This document shows, piece after piece, positions 46,493 to 55,799 of a stretch of DNA of 64,000 bases. Location: the NCBI RefSeq assembly GCF_002982115.1, contig NZ_CP019980.1:876001-940000 (forward strand). The letters run 5' to 3'. The notes under the pieces were generated by a model. The model worked only from the letters and a program-made list of their open reading frames with translations. It made no database searches and had not been told where the DNA came from. The position numbers and the translations under genes were made by a program. The DNA comes from Lysinibacillus sphaericus. Its GTDB lineage: Bacteria > Bacillota > Bacilli > Bacillales_A > Planococcaceae. Position 1 is the stretch's first letter. The number at the start of each line of letters is the position of its first letter.

Positions 46493-46882
46493 ATGCTAAA
46501 GAGTTGTGCATATTGTGGTGGGATACATAAGCATGGGCAACGGTGTCCATCTAAGCCAATAGCTACTAAGAAGACTACACACATAGATAGGTTCAGGTGG
46601 AGTAGGGCATGGAAGAATAAGCGTGCATACATAGCTGACCGTGACAAACATCTATGTCAAGTATGCTTGCGTAACCTACACAATACACAGACACAATATA
46701 ACTTCACAGACTTAGAGGTGCATCATATAGAACCTATAGCAGATGCATGGGACAAGAGGCTAGAGGATGACAACCTTATATCGTTGTGTCGTTATCATCA
46801 TGAGCTAGCAGAGAAGGGAACAATACCTGCAAAAGAATTAAAAAACATTATCTTGGAGAGTACCCCCGGGGTGTTTGGTTAA
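46493..46882 (+). CDS. HNH endonuclease
   Basis: A 129-residue HNH nuclease: CAYCGG and CQVCL are zinc-binding pairs, and LEVHHIEPIADAWDKRLEDDNLISLCRYHHE holds the catalytic His and metal site (HH, N, H). HNH proteins beside the terminase are needed for DNA cutting in packaging of cos phages such as HK97 and phi-SLT. ATG 46493 has AAAGGATG upstream; the earlier ATG at 46469 lies in the terminator tail. Confidence 0.93.
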   Translation: MLKSCAYCGGIHKHGQRCPSKPIATKKTTHIDRFRWSRAWKNKRAYIADRDKHLCQVCLRNLHNTQTQYNFTDLEVHHIEPIADAWDKRLEDDNLISLCRYHHELAEKGTIPAKELKNIILESTPGVFG

Positions 46883-46966
46883 AAATCGTGAAATCACTGT
46901 ACACCGACTGCCCCTATTTGCTCTAAAAAAATTCCCTAAATGAAAATTTTTAAGGAGGTGAGGAAA

Positions 46967-47428
46967 TTGGCTAGACCGTCTAAAAGTGTCAAAACAATGA
47001 GTAAGAATTTAACGAAGGAAGAAATCGCAATTCGTACTCAAACAGAAGAAAAATTAAAAGGTGCTGCCGATGAAATCTTGCCTCCTACACATTTGAATGC
47101 AAGGCAAAAGAAAATTTTCAATTTCATTGTGAAGGAGTTACAAGCAAGTGGGATTCTTGGAAATATTGATATTTATATTCTAAGTACCTGCGCAGTAGCC
47201 ATTGACCGAGTACAGCAAATTGAAAGAATCATTAACAGGGATATTGAAAGGCTTTTAGATCGTAACTTATTGAGTGCTAAAGATAAGTATTCAAAAGAAT
47301 TTTTCCGTTGTTGTAATGAATTAAGCCTGTCGCCACAAAGCCGAGCTAAGCTAGGTAATATTAATTTCCAAGTTCGTGTGGAAGAAGATGATCCACTGTT
47401 AAAAGTATTGAGTGGTGGTAAAACATGA
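46967..47428 (+). CDS. terminase small subunit (P27 family)
   Basis: A 153-residue protein beginning MARPSKSVKTMSKNLTKEE, the pattern of P27-type small terminases, with a helical DNA-binding middle (LNARQKKIFNFIVKELQASG). It recognises phage DNA for packaging. The TTG at 46967 is chosen because AAGGAGGTGA lies just upstream; the frame is open 9 codons further back. It overlaps the large subunit by 4 bp. The 84 bp between the HNH gene and this one hold no clear feature. Confidence 0.9.
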   Translation: MARPSKSVKTMSKNLTKEEIAIRTQTEEKLKGAADEILPPTHLNARQKKIFNFIVKELQASGILGNIDIYILSTCAVAIDRVQQIERIINRDIERLLDRNLLSAKDKYSKEFFRCCNELSLSPQSRAKLGNINFQVRVEEDDPLLKVLSGGKT

Positions 47429-49104
47429 TATTTGATAAGGCGGTAAAATACGCTGAAAGGGTTGTAAAAGGTAAGGAAATTACAACAAAAGAGGTCATTA
47501 TCCAGTGTAATTGGTTTTTAAGAGACTTAGAAAAGCAATATGAAGATAAGTTTGATTACTATTTTGACATGGACGAAATAGAAAAAATCGAAGGACTATT
47601 GGAATTACTTAATTTTGCTACAGGTTTAGGCGTTGCAGGAAAAACAATATTAGAGGGCTTGGAAGGTTTCCAGGCTTTTTTTCTTGTCAATATATTCGGA
47701 TGGCGCTTTAAAAGCGATAAAGAAAAGTTTAGATACCGTGATATTACGCTGTTTATTCCTCGTAAGAATGCGAAGACGTTCATTTGTGCTTTAATCATTA
47801 TCATCTTAATGCTAACGGAAGATGACTACTCAGAGTTCTATTCTATTTGTTTGGATCGTGAGCTTGCAGGTGAAGTTAAAAAGGCTATGACGCAAATTAT
47901 TATGGCCAGCCCTGGGGTTGCTAAATACTTTGTGATTCCAAAAACATTGAGTGGCCGTATCGTTTGCACATTAACGAATAGTTTTTACCAAGCACGTACT
48001 GCAGAGGCAAATAGAAACAACTCAATTCGTCCATCTGCTTTTATCGCTGATGAAGTGGGTGCATTTAAAGATTACAAGAATATAAACGCCATGAAGTCAG
48101 GACAATTAAACGTTAAAAATCCATTACGCTTTAAATTAACAACTGCCTACGCTGAGGATAAATCAATCATGCTAGAAGAATTGGCGTATGCAAAAAAAGT
48201 ATTTAATGGATTTATTGAAGATGACCGCATGTTTGCGCTGCTTTATTATGCTGAGGACGAGCATTTATGGGACGATACGGGGCTATTACAGGCGAATCCA
48301 TTAAGAGTTGAGGAAAACTATAACGAGATACGAGATAGCCGTAAATCAGCCATAGAAAAGCCCTCAGAACGTGAAGAATATCTTTGTAAACATATGAATC
48401 ACTTTTTACCTTCTAATAGTGGCGAAGCGTATGTAAATGTGGAAGACTTGCGAAAATGTAAAATGGAAGATTTCGATTGGTCTGGCCGTCAAGTTTGGCT
48501 AGGTTTAGACTTGGCCATGACGAATGATAACTGTTCATTCTCGATAGTGACAGAGGAAGACATGCAAATATATGCGGATTCCTATGCATTTGTGCCGACT
48601 GAACGTATTCCTGATAAAAACCGAGTGGAAAAGATTAATTACTACGACCACATTAAATCAGGTAAATGTTTTTCTTGCGGTGATATGACTGTAGATTATG
48701 GCTTTATTGAACAAAAGGTTCTGGAAGTAGAAGAACAATTCAATGTCATTGTTATGGGTGTAGCGTATGACCGTTATAACTGCCTTTCTACAGCTCAGAA
48801 ACTAGAAAAGGAAGGTTTAGTTACTGTAGAAGTAAAACAGCATTCAAGCGTATTACATCCAGCTACAAAGCTATTACGAGAAAAGATTATGAACAAAGAG
48901 TTCCATTACACTGAAAATGAATTACTAGAAGAAAATTTCCAAAATGCAAAAGTTACAGAGGACACCAATAAAAACATTTACGTTAATAAGAAAAAATCAA
49001 CTGGCAAAGTGGACATGGTTGTAAGTCTAATCAACGCAATCTACTTACTGCAGCATGATGTCATCTTTAATCCTGATGCTGATTGGGGCGCACAAATCAT
49101 TTAA
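47425..49104 (+). CDS. terminase large subunit
   Basis: A 559-residue packaging motor. The ATPase part has the Walker A-like PRKNAKTFICALI (about 111-123) and Walker B-like PSAFIADEVGAFKD. The nuclease part has the Asp residues in WLGLDLAMTND and the C-terminal KKSTGKVDMVVSLINAIYL. It belongs to the HK97-like group acting with the HNH protein. Start and stop couple to TerS and portal. Confidence 0.95.
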   Translation: MIFDKAVKYAERVVKGKEITTKEVIIQCNWFLRDLEKQYEDKFDYYFDMDEIEKIEGLLELLNFATGLGVAGKTILEGLEGFQAFFLVNIFGWRFKSDKEKFRYRDITLFIPRKNAKTFICALIIIILMLTEDDYSEFYSICLDRELAGEVKKAMTQIIMASPGVAKYFVIPKTLSGRIVCTLTNSFYQARTAEANRNNSIRPSAFIADEVGAFKDYKNINAMKSGQLNVKNPLRFKLTTAYAEDKSIMLEELAYAKKVFNGFIEDDRMFALLYYAEDEHLWDDTGLLQANPLRVEENYNEIRDSRKSAIEKPSEREEYLCKHMNHFLPSNSGEAYVNVEDLRKCKMEDFDWSGRQVWLGLDLAMTNDNCSFSIVTEEDMQIYADSYAFVPTERIPDKNRVEKINYYDHIKSGKCFSCGDMTVDYGFIEQKVLEVEEQFNVIVMGVAYDRYNCLSTAQKLEKEGLVTVEVKQHSSVLHPATKLLREKIMNKEFHYTENELLEENFQNAKVTEDTNKNIYVNKKKSTGKVDMVVSLINAIYLLQHDVIFNPDADWGAQII

Positions 49105-49116
49105 GGAGGTGAGATT

Positions 49117-50370
49117 GTGAGATTAATTAAAGAGTGGCGCGAATGGCGTAATTATAGACGAATTCAGGAATTTCGTGAGAGTGGAATGGATGAATTATTG
49201 CTGCAGGCAGGGTTAGCAAATGCTGTTTTAACAAAGGAAGAAGCGCTAAGTATACCTAGTGTTGGCACCTGTGTAGATTTAATTTCGGGTCTTATTGCTA
49301 CTCTACCTATCAAATTGTACAAAGAAAACAGCGGTAAAGTTGAAGAAATGGAAGATGATAGACGCATCATTTTGCTTAATGATGAGACACACGATACACT
49401 AGATGGCTTCCAATTTAAAAAAGCTTTAGTAACTGATTATTTATTAGAGGGTGCAGGGTACGCATATATCAACCGGAGAAGAAATGATGTTGAAAGTCTC
49501 CACTATGTTGAAAATCGAAATGTATCGGTGCTAGTTGGCGTTGATCCAATATTTAAAAGCTATGATATATCCGTTAATGGTGTGAACTATCGCGAATTTG
49601 AATTTATAAAAATCGCTCGAAATTCTAAAGATGGTGTGACAGGTAATGGAATCATAAAGGATCACAATAAAATATTATCTGTTGCATATAATACGCTTGA
49701 TTTTGAGGATTCACTTGTTAAAACAGGTGGAAATAAGAAAGGGTTCTTAAAGTCATTAGGCCGATTGTCAAAGGATGCAATTGCGGAATTAAAAACAGCC
49801 TGGAACAATTTATACAAGAATAATACAGAAAATATTGTTGTATTGAACAATGGCTTAGATTTCAAAGAGGCATCGAGTACATCGGTTGAAATGCAGCTGA
49901 ATGAAAACAAAAAGACCAATTCAAGCGAAATAAATAAACTTTTCAAAGTACCCGACAGCATTTTGGATGGTTCGGCCAATGAAGAAGTGCATACAAACTT
50001 TATTAAAAATTGCATACTGCCGATTATTCGAGCAATTGAAACGGCATTGAACAAGGACTTGCTTCTTCCATCGGAAAAAGTGCAGTCTTTTTATTTTGCT
50101 TTCGATATGAAAGAGCTTGTCAAAGGTGACACCGAAAAACGCTATAAAGCTTACGAAATTGCCCTTAAAAATGGGTGGATGCAGGTAGACGAAGTTCGTT
50201 ATTTAGAAGATCAACCACCACTTGGTTTAGATTTCATTAAGTTGGGCTTGCAAGATGTATTATATGATCCGAAAACAAAGACAATTTACACGCCAAACAC
50301 AAATAAAACCGCTGATATTTCAGATGGTGGCCACGAAAACGAGAAGGGAGGTGAAGAAATTGAGGATTGA
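49117..50370 (+). CDS. portal protein (HK97 family)
   Basis: A 417-residue portal forming the dodecameric DNA entry vertex. Family features: SVGTCVDLISGLIATLPIKLYKE, LLEGAGYAYINRRR, NVSVLVGVDPIFKSYDI, KVPDSILDGSANEEVHTNFIKNCILPIIRAIETALNKDLL (all shown in part). GTG start after AAGGAGGTGA. It ends overlapping the protease start by 11 bp. Confidence 0.94.
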   Translation: MRLIKEWREWRNYRRIQEFRESGMDELLLQAGLANAVLTKEEALSIPSVGTCVDLISGLIATLPIKLYKENSGKVEEMEDDRRIILLNDETHDTLDGFQFKKALVTDYLLEGAGYAYINRRRNDVESLHYVENRNVSVLVGVDPIFKSYDISVNGVNYREFEFIKIARNSKDGVTGNGIIKDHNKILSVAYNTLDFEDSLVKTGGNKKGFLKSLGRLSKDAIAELKTAWNNLYKNNTENIVVLNNGLDFKEASSTSVEMQLNENKKTNSSEINKLFKVPDSILDGSANEEVHTNFIKNCILPIIRAIETALNKDLLLPSEKVQSFYFAFDMKELVKGDTEKRYKAYEIALKNGWMQVDEVRYLEDQPPLGLDFIKLGLQDVLYDPKTKTIYTPNTNKTADISDGGHENEKGGEEIED

Positions 50371-50965
50371 AATTAGAGAAAATCAAGTGTTGCTCGATGG
50401 TTATGTAAATGCTGTGGAGCGTGAAAGTCGTATTTTACCTTCACCAAGAGGTCGATTTAAAGAAAAAATCCGTGCTAAAACGTTCGAAAGAGCTTTAGAT
50501 AAGGCGGAAAACGTTGATTTATTATTTAATCACGATAAAAACCGTAAGCTTGGATCCTTACAAGAGGGCAATTTGCAACTGTATGAGGATAACATTGGTT
50601 TACGCGCTATCGCTCATGTATCTGATGAAGAAATCATTCAAAAAGCAAAAGATGGCAAGTTAAAAGGCTGGTCATTTGGCTTTGTTGATAATAAGCCATC
50701 GTGGGAAGACGGGGAAGATGGCATTCAGAAACGCACATTAGAGGACATCGAGCTATTAGAGGTGTCTATTTTAGATAAAACGCCAGCTTATGTTGCTACT
50801 TCAATTGAAGCTCGCGGAGAAGATCAGACAATTTCAGAAACTCGCGGAGCAGATTTTAAAGCTGAGATTGAAAATCGCTCAGAAGATACAAGTAATAAAA
50901 AAGATATTGATTATTCAATGTATGAAAAACAAATTGAGCTTTTAAAGTTGAAAGGTGGAAACTAA
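50360..50965 (+). CDS. HK97 family prohead protease
   Basis: A 201-residue capsid maturation protease of the U35 type, with LFNHDKNRKLGS carrying the catalytic His (NH), and LKGWSFGFV holding the Ser. LLEVSILDKTPAY is the conserved segment after it. The TTG start at 50360 follows GGGAGGTGAAG; the frame extends upstream inside the portal gene. It lies between portal and capsid, as expected. Confidence 0.92.
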   Translation: MRIEIRENQVLLDGYVNAVERESRILPSPRGRFKEKIRAKTFERALDKAENVDLLFNHDKNRKLGSLQEGNLQLYEDNIGLRAIAHVSDEEIIQKAKDGKLKGWSFGFVDNKPSWEDGEDGIQKRTLEDIELLEVSILDKTPAYVATSIEARGEDQTISETRGADFKAEIENRSEDTSNKKDIDYSMYEKQIELLKLKGGN

Positions 50966-50966
50966 C

Positions 50967-52136
50967 ATGAAAAAAGATATTAAGAAATTTATTGAAACAC
51001 GTTCTATGCCGTCTCTAGTTGAGCAGCGAAACAACTTATTAGATGAAATGGATAATTTACTAAAGGGGGCAAAAGAAGAAACTCGAGCACTAACGGAAGA
51101 AGAAGCTACTCGTTTTGATGAAATCAAAAATGAAATTGCTGGACTTGATAAAACGATTACTGCATTAGATGAAGCACGTTCTTTGGATAAAAAAGTACCT
51201 GCGAAACAAGCTGAACAGCGTACGCAAGAAGAAGCCGAAACGCGTGCTTTCGATCATTACATTCGTGGTTTAGTAGAGGAAAGAGCAGATGTTAATTTAA
51301 CAGTAGGCGCAAACGGGGCCGTAATTCCTTCTAGTATTGCAAACAAGATCATTCAAAAGGTATACGACATTTCACCAATTTATCAATTGGCAACTCGCTA
51401 TAATGTAGGCGGTACATTAAGTATTCCATACTATGATGAATCTGCAGGAACTATAGAAATGGCTTATTCTGATGAATTTGTGGATTTGGAATCTACTAGC
51501 GGTAAGTTTGGATCAATTGAGTTAAAAGGTTTCTTAGCAGGTGCCTTAAGTAAAGTATCCAAATCACTTGTTAATAACTCACAATTTGATCTTGTTTCGT
51601 TTGTAGTTGGGAAAATGGCTGAATCAATTGCTAAATGGATTGAAAACCAATTGTTAAACGGTACACCAAACAAAGTAACTGGTCTTTCAACAGTTACGCA
51701 AAGTGTGACTGCAGCAGCTGCAACAGTATTAACAGCTGATGAATTAATTGATGTACAAGAAGAAGTACCTGATGCTTTCCAGGGTAATGCTATTTGGATC
51801 ATGAACAAAACAACGCGTAAAGCTATTCGCAAATTGAAAGATGGACAAGGTAACTACTTATTAAACAAAGATGCTACCGCACGATGGGGCTATACTTTAT
51901 TAGGAAAAGATGTGTATACATCTGATAATATGCCAGGAATGGAAGCAGGTAAAACGGCTATTTTCTACGGTGATATGTCAGGGCTTGCAGTAAAACTTGC
52001 TGAAAATGTTTCAATCGAAATTCTACGCGAAAAATATTCTACTCAACATGCAATTGGTGTTGTAGGCTGGATTGAAATTGATGCTAAGGTTGAAAATGCT
52101 CAAAAAATCTCTAAATTAGTTATGAAATCAGCGTAG
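50967..52136 (+). CDS. major capsid protein (HK97 fold)
   Basis: A 389-residue precursor. The N-terminal 100 residues form a charged coiled-coil scaffold (delta) domain, probably removed by the protease. From about residue 107 (DVNLTVGANGAVIPSSIANKI) the sequence has the HK97 fold, including AIWIMNKTTRKAIRKLKDGQG and the C-terminal VGWIEIDAKVENAQKISKLVMK. It is the only capsid-like gene in the module. ATG 50967 is used in preference to an upstream GTG within the ribosome site. Confidence 0.94.
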   Translation: MKKDIKKFIETRSMPSLVEQRNNLLDEMDNLLKGAKEETRALTEEEATRFDEIKNEIAGLDKTITALDEARSLDKKVPAKQAEQRTQEEAETRAFDHYIRGLVEERADVNLTVGANGAVIPSSIANKIIQKVYDISPIYQLATRYNVGGTLSIPYYDESAGTIEMAYSDEFVDLESTSGKFGSIELKGFLAGALSKVSKSLVNNSQFDLVSFVVGKMAESIAKWIENQLLNGTPNKVTGLSTVTQSVTAAAATVLTADELIDVQEEVPDAFQGNAIWIMNKTTRKAIRKLKDGQGNYLLNKDATARWGYTLLGKDVYTSDNMPGMEAGKTAIFYGDMSGLAVKLAENVSIEILREKYSTQHAIGVVGWIEIDAKVENAQKISKLVMKSA

Positions 52137-52174
52137 GGGCTATACTCTACGCTTCTTTTATTGGAGGTGACAGG

Positions 52175-52330
52175 ATGAAAGTAAAAGCACTTGTAAGTTT
52201 TTCAGGTAGCGTCACAATGTCAAAGGATGAAGTTAAAGTGCTGCCAAAGAATGTGGCAGATGATTTGTTACAAGCTGGCCACGTAGAGGAAGTTGTTGTG
52301 AAAAAGCAGGTGAAAACTGATGCAGGTTAG
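52175..52330 (+). CDS. small head protein, 51 residues
   Basis: TTGGAGGTGA lies before the ATG at 52175. The product MKVKALVSFSGSVTMSKDEV... is beta-rich, then helical with Val and Lys. It resembles the small proteins between capsid and connector genes in HK97-type phages. Its end overlaps the next gene by 11 bp. No function known. Confidence 0.75.
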   Translation: MKVKALVSFSGSVTMSKDEVKVLPKNVADDLLQAGHVEEVVVKKQVKTDAG

Positions 52331-52610
52331 TGAAATTACACCAGTTGAACTGGCTAAATATGCGCGAGAAGACGAAACAGAATCAGATGTTATTTCGACT
52401 TTTACACTTATTTTATCCGCTGTAAAAGCTTATATAAAAGGATATACAGGGCTATCAGATGAACAACTGAACACAAAAGAAGACATTTCAATTGCTGTTT
52501 TTGTGCTTTCGAATGAAATGTATGAAAATCGCATCTTTACGGTGAAGGATAACAACGTGAATAAAGTTGTTCAATCTATTTTAGATATGCATTCAATCAA
52601 TTTACTTTGA
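52320..52610 (+). CDS. head-tail connector (gp6-like)
   Basis: A 96-residue helical adaptor (ITPVELAKYAREDETESD, ILSAVKAYIKGYTGL, DISIAVFVLSNEMYENR), the usual shape of HK97 gp6-like connectors that bind below the portal. It lies directly after the capsid genes and before the head closure gene. Confidence 0.85.
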   Translation: MQVSEITPVELAKYAREDETESDVISTFTLILSAVKAYIKGYTGLSDEQLNTKEDISIAVFVLSNEMYENRIFTVKDNNVNKVVQSILDMHSINLL

Positions 52611-52619
52611 GGTGAGATT

Positions 52620-52949
52620 ATGAATCCTGGAGATTTAAGACACAGAATTGAAATCCTCACTAATCAAAAGGCTAAAAATGAGTTGGAAGAAACCATTTAT
52701 AAATTTATACCTTTAAAAAAATTATGGGCAGCTATCATTCCACAAACTGGCTCGTTACAAAAACAGGTAGCTGATACGATCCTAACAAATGTTACACATA
52801 AAATCATTGTTCGATATAACGCTGGAAAAGACATTACAAAGGATATGCGTATCAGATATAAGGACCATGAGTTTGAAATCAAATATGTTCTCAATCCTTA
52901 TTTCAAGAATGAAACACTTGAAATCTTTGTCCAGGAGGTGTTGAAGTGA
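52620..52949 (+). CDS. phage head closure protein
   Basis: A 109-residue protein beginning MNPGDLRHRIEILTNQ, the clear mark of the SPP1 gp16 / HK97 head closure family, followed by beta strands (KLWAAIIPQTGSLQKQ, THKIIVRYN). It seals the portal after packaging. GAGGTGAG is upstream; it overlaps the next gene by 4 bp. Confidence 0.9.
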   Translation: MNPGDLRHRIEILTNQKAKNELEETIYKFIPLKKLWAAIIPQTGSLQKQVADTILTNVTHKIIVRYNAGKDITKDMRIRYKDHEFEIKYVLNPYFKNETLEIFVQEVLK

Positions 52950-53374
52950 GCATTCAAATGAACGGTTTAACTGACTTTCAACGTGATTTATTTGATGTGG
53001 CCACTAGGCAAATACCAAAAGAAATGCCAAAATTAATGCGGAAAATCGGCACCAAAGCAAGGACAAAAGTAGCCAGTAAAGCACGTAGCCTCGTGAAAAA
53101 GAAAACAGGCAAGTACCATAAGAAATGGAAGCGAGGTAAAGTCTTTGTGGGTTATCAAGGTGAGCTTGTTGTCCGTGTTTATAATTCATCCCCGCACGCT
53201 CATTTAGTAGAAGATGGCCATAGAATGGTTGACCACGATGGAAATGATTTAGGTGTCTTTGTTCATGGTAAAAAACCATTAGACAAAGGTATGCGTGAAT
53301 TTGAGTCCTCTGGTGATGTAGAAAAAGAAACAGTAAAATGGCTAGATGAATTGTTGAGGAAAAAGAAACTATGA
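52946..53374 (+). CDS. HK97 gp10-like tail-completion protein
   Basis: A 142-residue basic protein (LMRKIGTKARTKVASKARSL, then KKKTGKYHKKWKRGKVF and SPHAHLVEDGHRM), the pattern of HK97 gp10 proteins at the neck or tail completion step. GTG start overlapping the previous TGA; overlaps the next gene by 4 bp. Confidence 0.88.
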   Translation: MSIQMNGLTDFQRDLFDVATRQIPKEMPKLMRKIGTKARTKVASKARSLVKKKTGKYHKKWKRGKVFVGYQGELVVRVYNSSPHAHLVEDGHRMVDHDGNDLGVFVHGKKPLDKGMREFESSGDVEKETVKWLDELLRKKKL

Positions 53375-53868
53375 TTACTTTTAAACAAATTAAAACGACA
53401 ATCAATAAGAAACTGCAGTCTAATTTTATTGATATCGATGTTTCTAGTAAATCAGCTAATGAAGGATTTACACGGCCATCGTTTAAATTGGAATTAGATA
53501 ATGTGAAGCGTGAGGGCTATTTAACACAAGTTGAAAAGTCTTGTACGGTTCGCATTTTTTATTTTCCTACAGATGAAAATGATAATGCAATTGAATTGCT
53601 AGATGTTCAAGAAGCACTGGGTAATTTATTTGACCTTAAATTTTCTGTGGAAGACCGCCATTTAGATATAGTCGAACCTAATTTTGATGAGATCGATGGT
53701 GTATTGCAATTTGAATTTGACCTTCAATTCTTTGACGGCCGTGAATACGGTGAGGGAAGTTCAAGTTCAAATACTGATATTGAGGATGAAATTAAAAACG
53801 GGAAAGAATGGTATGAGAAACATCCAGTTGAGATTATGGGTGAGTTGGATGACGAGGAAGGGGATTAA
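53371..53868 (+). CDS. tail terminator-like protein (DUF6838/XkdJ-like)
   Basis: A 165-residue protein with an alpha/beta first part (FIDIDVSSKSANEGFTRP, CTVRIFYFPTDEND, LLDVQEALGNLFDL) and an acidic tail of about 40 residues. It fits the phage tail terminator family that caps the tail tube before joining to the head. Position just before the sheath gene supports this. Confidence 0.78.
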   Translation: MITFKQIKTTINKKLQSNFIDIDVSSKSANEGFTRPSFKLELDNVKREGYLTQVEKSCTVRIFYFPTDENDNAIELLDVQEALGNLFDLKFSVEDRHLDIVEPNFDEIDGVLQFEFDLQFFDGREYGEGSSSSNTDIEDEIKNGKEWYEKHPVEIMGELDDEEGD

Positions 53869-53871
53869 GCA

Positions 53872-54930
53872 ATGGGCCTACCACAAATTATTATTGAGTT
53901 TAATGGGAAAGCCGTTACAGCTATTAAGCGTAGCCAGCTTGGAATTGTTGCATTGATACTAAAAGACGACGTGCAAACGGCTGATACAGTAACGTATAAA
54001 AGCATAGAGGAAGTAAAAACCGATGCATGGTCAACAGAAAACTTAGATTACATTCAAAAAACTTTCATGGGTACACCAAGTAAAGTCATTATTGAACGCT
54101 TGGCAACAACTGCAGTTGATTATAATGCCGCATTAACACGCTTGAATAACAAGCGATTTAATTACTTGGCCATTCCAGGTATCGAAGACAAGGATACAAC
54201 AATTATTGCAACTTGGATTAAGACTAAACGTGACAATAATAAGAAAACATTTAAGGCAGTTTTACCAAACTGTGATGCAGATCATGAAGGAATCATTAAT
54301 TTCACAACAACAGGAATTAAAGTTGGCGAGAAGGATTATACAACTGCAGAATACACAGCGCGGATTGCTGGCATCCTGGCAGGGTTGCCATTTACACGTT
54401 CATCTACTTATTACGAGTTGAATGAAATAGATGTTATTACAGATATTGAAGATCCTGACACAGCTGTCGATAATGGTGAGCTAATCCTTATTAACGATGG
54501 TGAAAACATTAAAATCGGACGAGGCGTTAACAGTCTGACAACAACAACAGGCAAAAAAACAGAAGACTTTAAATCAATCCGTGTTATGGAAGTACAGGAC
54601 TTAATAAAAGACGATATTCGCACCACATTTGATAAAAATTACATCGGTAAACACAACAACACCTACGATAATCAAGTGTTGTTTATCCGTTCAATTAATG
54701 CTTACTATGATGGCTTAGAAGGAGAGGAAATTCTTGATCCGAACTATGACAACAAAGCTGAAATAAATGTACAAAAACAACGCTCAGCGTGGGAGTCAAC
54801 TGGTGTAGATACTACGGATTGGGATGATCAAAAAGTAAAAGAAATGTCCTTTAAAAAGAATGTATTCTTAGGCAGCAACATTAAGATTGTAGATGCTATC
54901 GAGGACTTAGATATGGATATTGCGATTTAA
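53872..54930 (+). CDS. phage tail sheath protein
   Basis: A 352-residue contractile sheath protein (XkdK-like). The start GLPQIIIEFNGKAVTAIKRSQLGIV, the middle FNYLAIPGIEDKDTTIIATWIK, IAGILAGLPFTRSSTYYEL and the C-terminal IRTTFDKNYIGKHNNTYDNQ are typical. Its presence makes this a myophage-type tail. RBS is AGGAAGGGG. Confidence 0.94.
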   Translation: MGLPQIIIEFNGKAVTAIKRSQLGIVALILKDDVQTADTVTYKSIEEVKTDAWSTENLDYIQKTFMGTPSKVIIERLATTAVDYNAALTRLNNKRFNYLAIPGIEDKDTTIIATWIKTKRDNNKKTFKAVLPNCDADHEGIINFTTTGIKVGEKDYTTAEYTARIAGILAGLPFTRSSTYYELNEIDVITDIEDPDTAVDNGELILINDGENIKIGRGVNSLTTTTGKKTEDFKSIRVMEVQDLIKDDIRTTFDKNYIGKHNNTYDNQVLFIRSINAYYDGLEGEEILDPNYDNKAEINVQKQRSAWESTGVDTTDWDDQKVKEMSFKKNVFLGSNIKIVDAIEDLDMDIAI

Positions 54931-54944
54931 GGAGGGATTGACAC

Positions 54945-55379
54945 ATGTCAAAATTAAAAGCTAATCGCGTTATTAACGGCACATATGGCAGCGTGTGGGT
55001 GAACAACGAAAAGTGGCTCGATATTGAGGAATTTGAAGCCAAAGTAACCATTGATTATGAAGATGTAAATATGGCCGAAGATCCAGCAACTCATAAAAAG
55101 ATGCTTGGTTGGTCAGGTGAAGGAACATTAAAAGTTAAAAAGGTTTATAGCCGAGGCGCAAACTTGCTGGCTGATGATGTGAAAAAAGGAATATTGCCTG
55201 ACGTGAACCTTGTCGGAAAATTAGCTGATCCTGGAGCATTTGGTTCAGAACGTGTAGCCATTAACGAGGTTACATTTAATGAATTTATGCTAATGCAGTT
55301 TGCACAAAAAACGGCATTAACAGAGGAATTGCCATATAACTTTGCTGATTACGATTTCATTGATCGGATTAGTGCTTAA
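54945..55379 (+). CDS. phage tail tube protein (XkdM-like)
   Basis: A 144-residue tube protein: VINGTYGSVWVNNEKWLDIEEFEAKV at the start, GEGTLKVKKVYSR in the middle. PBSX XkdM and its relatives share this organisation. It directly follows the sheath, preceded by AAGGAGGG. Confidence 0.93.
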   Translation: MSKLKANRVINGTYGSVWVNNEKWLDIEEFEAKVTIDYEDVNMAEDPATHKKMLGWSGEGTLKVKKVYSRGANLLADDVKKGILPDVNLVGKLADPGAFGSERVAINEVTFNEFMLMQFAQKTALTEELPYNFADYDFIDRISA

Positions 55380-55403
55380 ATAACCACATTGGAGGAATTG
55401 GAA

Positions 55404-55799
55404 ATGACAAATAAAGAAATTAAACGTTTATCAGTTGTAGATTTAATGAAAGAGAAAGAAAAATATCAAGTGAAGGATGATGTCACAGAGGAAGTAGTTG
55501 TTGAGCGCTTAGATGTTGTAGTAGTTTTGCGTAAACCTGAAAAGTCTTTATGTGTAGATACAATGAAAATGGCGCGAGATGAAAACAATGACACGGATGC
55601 TGATGAATACATTGTTTACAACACAATGATTGAGCCAAATTTAAAAGATCCTGAATTATTAGCAGCATATGGTTGTAAAAAAATCCCTACTGAAATCGTA
55701 TCAAAAATCTTTGATCCGGGGGAAATTGCCCAATTATCAGAGGTGGCGTTTGAATTAGCTGGATATAAAAAAGGCGGAGTTAAAGCTATAAAAAACTAA
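55404..55799 (+). CDS. tail assembly chaperone (XkdN-like), zero-frame product
   Basis: A 131-residue protein with the XkdN-like stretches LDVVVVLRKPEKSLCVDTMKM and YNTMIEPNLKDPELLAAYG. It is the shorter (G-type) product made by normal termination at 55797-55799. ATG 55404 has GGAGG upstream; an in-frame TTG at 55389 lies inside the ribosome site. The A-AAA-AAC heptamer before the stop lets part of the ribosomes shift to -1 to make the longer GT-type form. It lies between tube and tape measure, the standard place. Confidence 0.9.
   Translation: MTNKEIKRLSVVDLMKEKEKYQVKDDVTEEVVVERLDVVVVLRKPEKSLCVDTMKMARDENNDTDADEYIVYNTMIEPNLKDPELLAAYGCKKIPTEIVSKIFDPGEIAQLSEVAFELAGYKKGGVKAIKN
55790..55796 (+). 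promoter_or_regulatory. -1 ribosomal frameshift site A-AAA-AAC
   Basis: The zero-frame codons are ATA AAA AAC TAA, so the heptamer A-AAA-AAC is in the correct phase and is followed at once by the stop. This heptamer is one of the most efficient slippery sequences in bacteria. Confidence 0.9.
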